Shown piece by piece: positions 58,111 through 64,000 of a DNA stretch of 64,000 nt; position 1 is the first letter of the stretch; every line of letters begins with the position of its first letter. Origin of the DNA: Bugulina stolonifera (Eukaryota; Bryozoa; Gymnolaemata; Cheilostomatida; Bugulidae); assembly GCA_935421135.1 (NCBI GenBank), contig OW285194.1:3560876-3624875 (forward strand), given 5' to 3'. Both the position numbers and the translations under genes were made by a program. Below the pieces are notes generated by a model. That model was not told where the DNA came from and did not search any database. It saw only the letters and a program-made list of their open reading frames with translations.

Positions 58111-58782
58111 ACAAGGTTGAATCAAAATTAATTTCCATTAGCCTACTGAACTTGAACTTGGGAATCTTTCTTTTACTGCTTTCTACAACATCAATGTACA
58201 TAATTGTACAGTGACTATTTGAACCGAGGACAACTATACATCAGCTCAGCAACCTTAAAAAAGAAACATGACCTGTGAGCAGTAGACTTTCTATGCCTCA
58301 ACTGGGTACAAAACCCCATTCCTATTATGGCCACATTGCTACATGTACTTTTTGTGTGTAGGGTCTTGGGGGTTCGGTAATTTTTGCACAATTACATGTA
58401 TAATTAAATCACATGCACATTTTGTGTGCATTGATCAGCCTATCATTTGACAGCACTTCAACATTTACTATCTCCATGACTCTATTTTAGTAATAGGCAC
58501 TGTACTAATTTTACAAATAATACGAAGAAAGGAGAGACAACTTCTAATTACAGGCAATATTTTCATGTTAGAGATTATCACACCCTGGATCTTTTACTTT
58601 TACATGTACATGGAAGCCATGTTCTTATTTACATGCACTTGTACTTGTACTTAAACATCATGGTGTTTTTATTCAAGTAATTTTGTTTTATTAGGTAGTA
58701 CGAGTCTTTTTTCATAGCCACGTTATTATGTATAACAAGTAAAGTTGGTGACACTATTATTGTGTTATTCACTTACTATATA
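58111..58782. other. intergenic DNA, part of the duplicated block
   Basis: 58105-58180 and later parts align with 61424-61800. No gene is supported. Confidence 0.4.
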
Positions 58783-59285
58783 GTAATGTTTTGAGGGGTT
58801 GCGTTCATGTCGTTCTAAGACGACCCCTTGTCCAAAATGAAGAACTTATGAGTGGTGCTAGATCTTCTCATTACATGAAATATCAACAAGTACTAGTAGT
58901 CCAATGGCTACTCAAGACAACCCATATAGTTCCGAGTCAGTGCTTCTTTACTACAATGCTGAGAAAGAGTATGATCCGACCTAGCAGGAGGTTCGGGAAG
59001 CAAGGTCCAGGACTTTGACGACTGGAACAACGGATACTACGCAGTGAAGACTCTGTATAAAGTATAGAGGAGTGTCTTTATTGAGATTCAGGCATCAACC
59101 GAGACAATGAATGCAAAAACGATGCTGTTTATATACTGTTAGAACTTCTGGAAGAAGTTCCGGTAAAAAAAGGCGACGTAGTGTCGAAAAAGAGTGACAT
59201 AGTGTCGTCTAGAAACTAGACAACAATATGGCGGCCGCGGGCCCGATGCCGACCCAAAACATGTCAGGTGCAGCAACCAGGTACA
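58783..59285 (-). repeat. solo LTR fragment related to the 17.6 kb element family
   Basis: Read on the minus strand it contains a TATATAAA, CAATAAAGACAC, GCTAGGTCGGATC and a terminal AACATTAC, in the same order as the LTR at 17594. The 5' part is missing or too diverged. It separates the copy 4 and copy 5 duplication units. Confidence 0.7.
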
Positions 59286-59808
59286 TTATTGATGATAAAA
59301 AATTTCAATTTATTTAGTTGAATACATGTAATTGCATGAACAGTTATAGGAGTTCAGAAGCTATGTAACATTATTGAATAAGATACATGTAATTGTACTT
59401 GCATGGCTATGTCATGTTACATACTTGTATTGTCTGTATACAAGTATTTGCTAAACAGTATGATTGTCTAATTCTATTCAATATAAAGGAAATACATCAT
59501 CATTACTGCCTGTACATGCAGTTCAAAAGTGATTATTGATTTTTTGGCAACTCTTTCCACCATTGTACTGTGTATTCTGTTTAAAGATTAAATCTTTCTC
59601 ATAACGTAGAAGGAAAATGACACAACACACAATCCATAGTCTGGCCATGTTGTAGCAATACAAATACATCACCTGCCGACAAAGTTCATCAGTATAAAAG
59701 CTGGAAAGATAATTGACTGTTATGTGTGGCTGAATTTACATTAAGTTCTGGCACTAGTTTCACTGATTTGAACTGCAAGAAGAAGAAACACTTCTAGACG
59801 CTTCTAAG
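59286..59808 (+). promoter_or_regulatory. upstream region and TATA box of defensin-like copy 5
   Basis: Shares with copies 3 and 4 the blocks TTATGTAACATTATTGAATA-like, TTCCACCATTGTACTGTGTATTCTG, AAGATTAAATCTT and AGTATAAAAGCTGG, with TATAAAA at 59693-59699, 110 bp before the ATG. Confidence 0.6.
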
Positions 59809-60504
59809 ATGAAGATCCACACACTGTCCATTATTTTAATCTCATTATTCTAATTCCGTAAGTATTGTTAATTGCATAACTTAAAAATAGATTAATATTT
59901 TGCTTGAAAATATAATTTCATCTATAACTACAATCCTGTTACGTAGTTGGTGAATTAGAAGATTTGTTTGTTTTGCAAACGTCCGTCTGAATTTGTGGAA
60001 CACCTTTATGATGATTATATTATGTTGAAACATGTTTGTTGGAAATGGAAGCACAGAAGCAGTTGGTTGGCTTGCTTGCCTAATGATATACATGTACATG
60101 TATGTGTTCTTGTACACTGTCTATTAAAACTTTCCGTACATACCTGGGTGTAGTTGATAGCAGTGAATACTGTATGGACAACTACGCAAACGGTACAGTG
60201 TTCAGTTTTAGAGTCTAGCAGTTTAACTATAGTACCATTACCTGTTAGCGGAGTGCTTTTCACATTTGAGTTGATGCTACATTCCAGTGATGAAAATGAA
60301 ATTACTACCATTTCAGGCATCGTCAATGCTAAATTAGGATGTCCGGGCGACAGTAGTGAATGTAAGAGTGCTTGCCGTTCACAGAAGCACCTCCACACTG
60401 GTAGGTGTGGTTGGTTTTGGCCACGGAAATGTATGTGTAAGGGACCCAGGGGCTTCTGGAGACATTTCCACTCTTTTAGTGTCGTACCTCATTATTATGG
60501 CTAG
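59809..60504 (+). pseudogene. defensin-like peptide copy 5, stop in the signal peptide
   Basis: Exon 1 (59809-59857) begins MKIHTLSIILISLF and then has an in-frame TAA at 59851, two codons before its splice donor. Exon 2 (60317-60504) is intact: KLGCPGDSSEC, the family spacing C-x6-C-x3-C-x10-C-x7-C-x-C, core GRCGWFWPRKCMC, tail GFWRHFHSF. Intron phase and lengths equal copy 4. The usual product would be cut short, so this is either a young pseudogene, a polymorphic null or a gene using another first exon. Exon 2 itself shows no decay, which fits a recent event. Confidence 0.75.
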
Positions 60505-61800
60505 TAAAGTGGAGGAGTAAGTCACTGCAGAGTACTTCTAGTAAAACAACGGAACTTAGATGTGCATGCAAATGTACATTGCATTACTTAATCTACTTTT
60601 TTGTACACGTACAACTTTATTTCATGTAATTGTTTATAATAATAAATTTGTCCATTCACAATCTCAGAACTCTTGAACTCTCTCCAAAGATATAAAACTA
60701 TAAGACATCTGAATGATCACCAATGTTGATGGAGATCAATCCTAATGATATTGGTGGAATCACTACCATTACCTAATGAGCATCAACTCAATGGTATTGC
60801 AGTCTGATTCAGCTGGTTATCTGGTCCATGGAAGATCGCATGTTAAATGACCTGTGCGCTACCTAGTGTGCATCACTGTACATGTATATTAGTATTATTT
60901 TACTAAAAAACAATAAATTACACCCATTTATGTTGTTGTTCGCACACTTTAGAATATCGGCCGCGGATATTTTTTTTTAATATGTACAGTTGGTTACGGT
61001 TAGATAATTTAGAACTTCTGGCCCTTAACACTTTGAGATCTGAGGGCAAGTAGTAACTAGATGACTGTTTGCTTTTTTATCGGTCGACTGAGAACGCGTA
61101 TACTGGCGAAAAACTACTATGACTGTTGTAATAAGTACAGGTTTGAAAAGAGCAGGTGTTTTTTGGGTTGGTCACACATTGTTTTCAGTGCTGTAGTAGC
61201 CATAATATGAAAGCTTAAATTGACTGTTAGAAGCAGGCGACTAAAGTGAGAAAATCTGGGATTTGCGGTCCATAAAGACTTAGTGGCGACCGTACTAATA
61301 AGTTAAATTTACATATACTTGGGCGGGTTATCAGTGCTGAGCTCATCATACTGAATTAAAATAAGTTGGAAGACACCATGTAGTGCACTGGTAGGCAGTA
61401 GACATGCTCTGAGTTAACTGCTCACAAGGCTGAATCCAAATTCTTTTCCATTCGAGCCTACTGAACTTCAACTTGGGAATCTTTCTTTTACTGCTGTTAT
61501 CAAAATCAAAAGCTGATGTGACAATTGAACCATTTGCTATGAGTCAAATGGGCGCAACACATCCTTCATATTACGGCCTCATTGCTGCATATTGTACAAT
61601 ATGTAGCCTAGGGTGTTGGGGGTTTGGTAATTTTTCCATATAATTTAAATACATGCAGATACTGAGGGCATTGATCAGTATATCATCTAAACAGTATTTT
61701 AGTATCTACAATGCATTATCTCCATGACTCTATTGTAGTAAGCAACGTACTATTTTTTCAACCAATACAAATACAAACAATATTTCCGTGTTTAAAAGTT
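60505..61800 (+). repeat. second copy of the duplicated downstream block
   Basis: Aligns with 56980-58500. An AATAAA near 60642 matches the copy 4 position. No ORF is present. It has only one unit of the 54 bp repeat. Confidence 0.6.
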
Positions 61801-61829
61801 ATCACACCACAGATGTTTCATATTGTACA

Positions 61830-61935
61830 AGGACATGCACATGCAAATGCATGTACATGTACATGTACATGTACATGTACATGTACATGCAAGTGCATGT
61901 ACATGTACATGTAAATGCATGTTCTCATTTACATG
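61830..61935 (+). repeat. (TGTACA)n microsatellite
   Basis: A run of ACATGT hexamers with a few ATGCA variants; self-complementary, able to form a long hairpin. Confidence 0.8.
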
Positions 61936-64000
61936 TACATTTACAAATTGATTGTATAATATTATTATGATGCTTTTATACAGATACTTTTGAGTAGTCA
62001 GAGCCTTGTTTCATAGCTAAGTTGTTGCTTGTAACTGTTATTGTGTTACTCACTTACTATTCCTTTAGTCCTGAAAAGAGCTTGATTTCACAATATATTG
62101 TGGTACCAATACTGCGAACCTACATGTAGAATAGGATTATGTTGTATCATGTACATGTACCCTGAAACTAATCCTCGTGGTACACCCTATTTAGCTGTCT
62201 TCGCCGACTTTTTGGACCAGTCGCTATTAAAAATCACAAGATGGCTGCCTGACTTAGGCTAGAAAGGCTATTGGACTGGGATTTTGCTTGACCGGAGGCA
62301 ACCACCCTTAGCTTATTCTCCTGTTCTTAATGATAGAATAGCTGAGTTTCCAGCTGTCTAGTTTACTCTTTCAAAATGTAGCTGCAATGTATATTCTCTC
62401 AAAAAGCAATTGGCTTATTGGGCCAAACAAACTACCACACTACTTACAAGAAGAAGTACATGTATTATGGTCAGCCCATCCCTGGCCAAAAACAACTACA
62501 GTACGCATTGCAAAAATATGTCAATACGCGGTGCATTATTTTAAAAGAATTACCACTGTAGGCATTGGGTTAATAATCATTGAAGGATGATTCATCAATG
62601 ATGAAGGCCACAATGTGTGACCTTTTCATTGGCTAAATGTGATGTTTTCCAAGAGTCAGCTTTTATTGCAGTGATTGTCTTCTCTTGATCATTTTAACAG
62701 TGCAGTTGGAGTTGTCTTCTCTTGTGCCCAGCAAAGTGAAACTCACAATATTTCCATTGCATAGAAATTATTTTAGACTGATGTTTAGGATGCTTTGTGA
62801 TAGCACCGTGGATGTGTGAACAAAACTTGCATCAGCTACATAATTTGGAGATTGATATTAGCTGGCAAGAAATTCAAGCTAGCGGGTATTATTATTTGTA
62901 ATGCAATAGCGTTCCGGTTGGTTAAAGTGAATTCAACATGCATCATTAGAAAATACTTCTCTACTTATGACCTACTCTCTAGAATGAAGGAAAAGCGTAG
63001 TACAATTTATTAAGTTTTAATTTAGGATTTCGAAATCAAGCTATCAGAATATCAGGTAGAAATCAGTTGAATCACTAAAAGTAGGCCTAATAGGATAATA
63101 TAAAATATGTAATATTCATTGAATTATATTATTATTATTTTAAAAAATATTATCAATTTAAATTTCAACTTCACTGGTTAAAATATCATAGTGTGATAAT
63201 TATTATTTACATTTCATTAGTATATCTATAATAGTTATAGTACTTAAGGCCTAAATAGTCATAGTGTACATGTATGCATTGAATAAATATTTATTAAATT
63301 CAAAATTGGAAGTTTCGCCATCATCACATGTATTAAATTATTAATATTAATTATAATTATCATGTCTTTAGGCTTTCTTCATGTTGTTATGGATTGGTAT
63401 TAAATTTAGTGAACTTACTTATTAGCTATTGCTTACAACTAATGCTTGCTGTAAATCCGATAACTAATGCTAATGATCAATGAATGATCAATCAGGCCGC
63501 TGGAGAATACTCACTGTCATGTTTGGAACCATGGGAATTATTATTATACCTGCCCTGTTGCAGTCCTGCAGCCCTCATTCTTTTGCCAAGTGCCTTTTTA
63601 TTCTGCCTATAAAAGTTTTTATGGTAGCAGAGGATTTGTTAGTAGCTACTGAATCGGGAGCAAGAAAAAATCTGCTTCCATGTCAACCAAAAAGAGCAAA
63701 TATATATGCTACTACTTCATCAGTTTCTGACCGCAAACTATAGGCCTAGTTGGTGAAATGTACAACACAGTAATAAATCATGAACAGCAATTTACAGCAA
63801 CAAGATTGTAGACCTGGTTGGCAATATGGAAACCATAGGCTTCATTACGGATTTTATTACAATTGCTGTGGAAGCTCTAGCTCAACTGAAATGAATACAT
63901 CTAGGCCCTAGGGCTGTCACAGCACATTTCCATATCAATTGTCTATGATCAACACATTTGAGTACCACAGACCAAGACAGCGCAGCACACTACTGTACTG
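61936..64000. other. intergenic DNA to the window end
   Basis: No gene supported. ORFs of 60-87 aa (62387, 62816, 63480) have no recognisable domain, signal peptide or splice partner. Confidence 0.4.

Noticed and set aside
60154..60504. Alternative start for defensin-like copy 5 using the upstream in-frame Met
   Set aside because: The extra 50 residues are intron sequence by comparison with copies 3 and 4, and lack a clean signal peptide at the start.
63480..63743. 87 aa ORF near the window end, and ORFs at 62387 and 62816
   Set aside because: No recognised domain, no splice partners, and length within chance expectation for this composition.

Overview
The window looks like nuclear DNA of a marine invertebrate. 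Genes are split by short GT-AG introns, intergenic DNA is AT-rich and full of ACATGTA-type simple repeats, and LTR, LINE and MITE transposons occur throughout. My best guess is an early-branching metazoan such as a sponge, but nothing here proves the taxon. No bacterial-type operons, rRNA or tRNA genes were seen.

Three gene groups stand out. (1) Four tandem, same-strand paralogues at 5.1-7.8, 12.0-13.6, 14.9-17.1 and 25.9-27.8 kb encode secreted proteins of about 265 aa. Each has a signal peptide, a PAN/apple-like Cys domain and a fucolectin-like (F5/8C superfamily) domain, and all four share the same four-exon, phase-1 intron layout. (2) Five two-exon paralogues at 1.3-2.2, 38.9-39.9 (minus strand), 49.2-51.0, 55.9-56.9 and 59.8-60.5 kb encode secreted peptides of about 80-90 aa. 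All have exactly C-x6-C-x3-C-x10-C-x7-C-x-C, which is the cysteine-stabilised alpha-beta (defensin-type) pattern with a GxC...C gamma-core, followed by an aromatic/basic tail. One copy carries a stop in its signal peptide. (3) A 7.6 kb element at 30,074-37,695 has near-identical terminal inverted repeats of about 0.67 kb and a TCGT target duplication. It carries two divergent intron-containing genes: an ankyrin-repeat protein resembling the IkappaB/NF-kappaB ankyrin class, and an unrecognised Cys/His-rich protein. No recognisable transposase is present.

Mobile DNA explains most of the rest. An LTR retrotransposon at 17,594-22,623 has a tRNA-Leu type primer site, a gag and a long non-pol ORF. 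A 5'-truncated LINE lies at about 23.05-25.26 kb. A decayed Ty3/gypsy-like element on the minus strand (42,575-48,350) is itself interrupted by an 879 bp solo LTR with a perfect 5 bp duplication. Solo-LTR fragments lie around the 7.6 kb element and at 58.8-59.3 kb. MITEs include a hAT type with a perfect 8 bp duplication (9,642-10,221), a TTAA-flanked Kolobok/piggyBac type (54,493-55,243), a mariner-like one inside an intron (5,942-6,554) and a 1 kb fold-back inside an intron (49,711-50,734).

Functionally, both host families are predicted to be secreted and of kinds used in recognition and defence, so the window can be read as an immune-type gene neighbourhood expanded by tandem duplication and heavily invaded by transposons. 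That reading is inference; the gene structures are read directly from the sequence.
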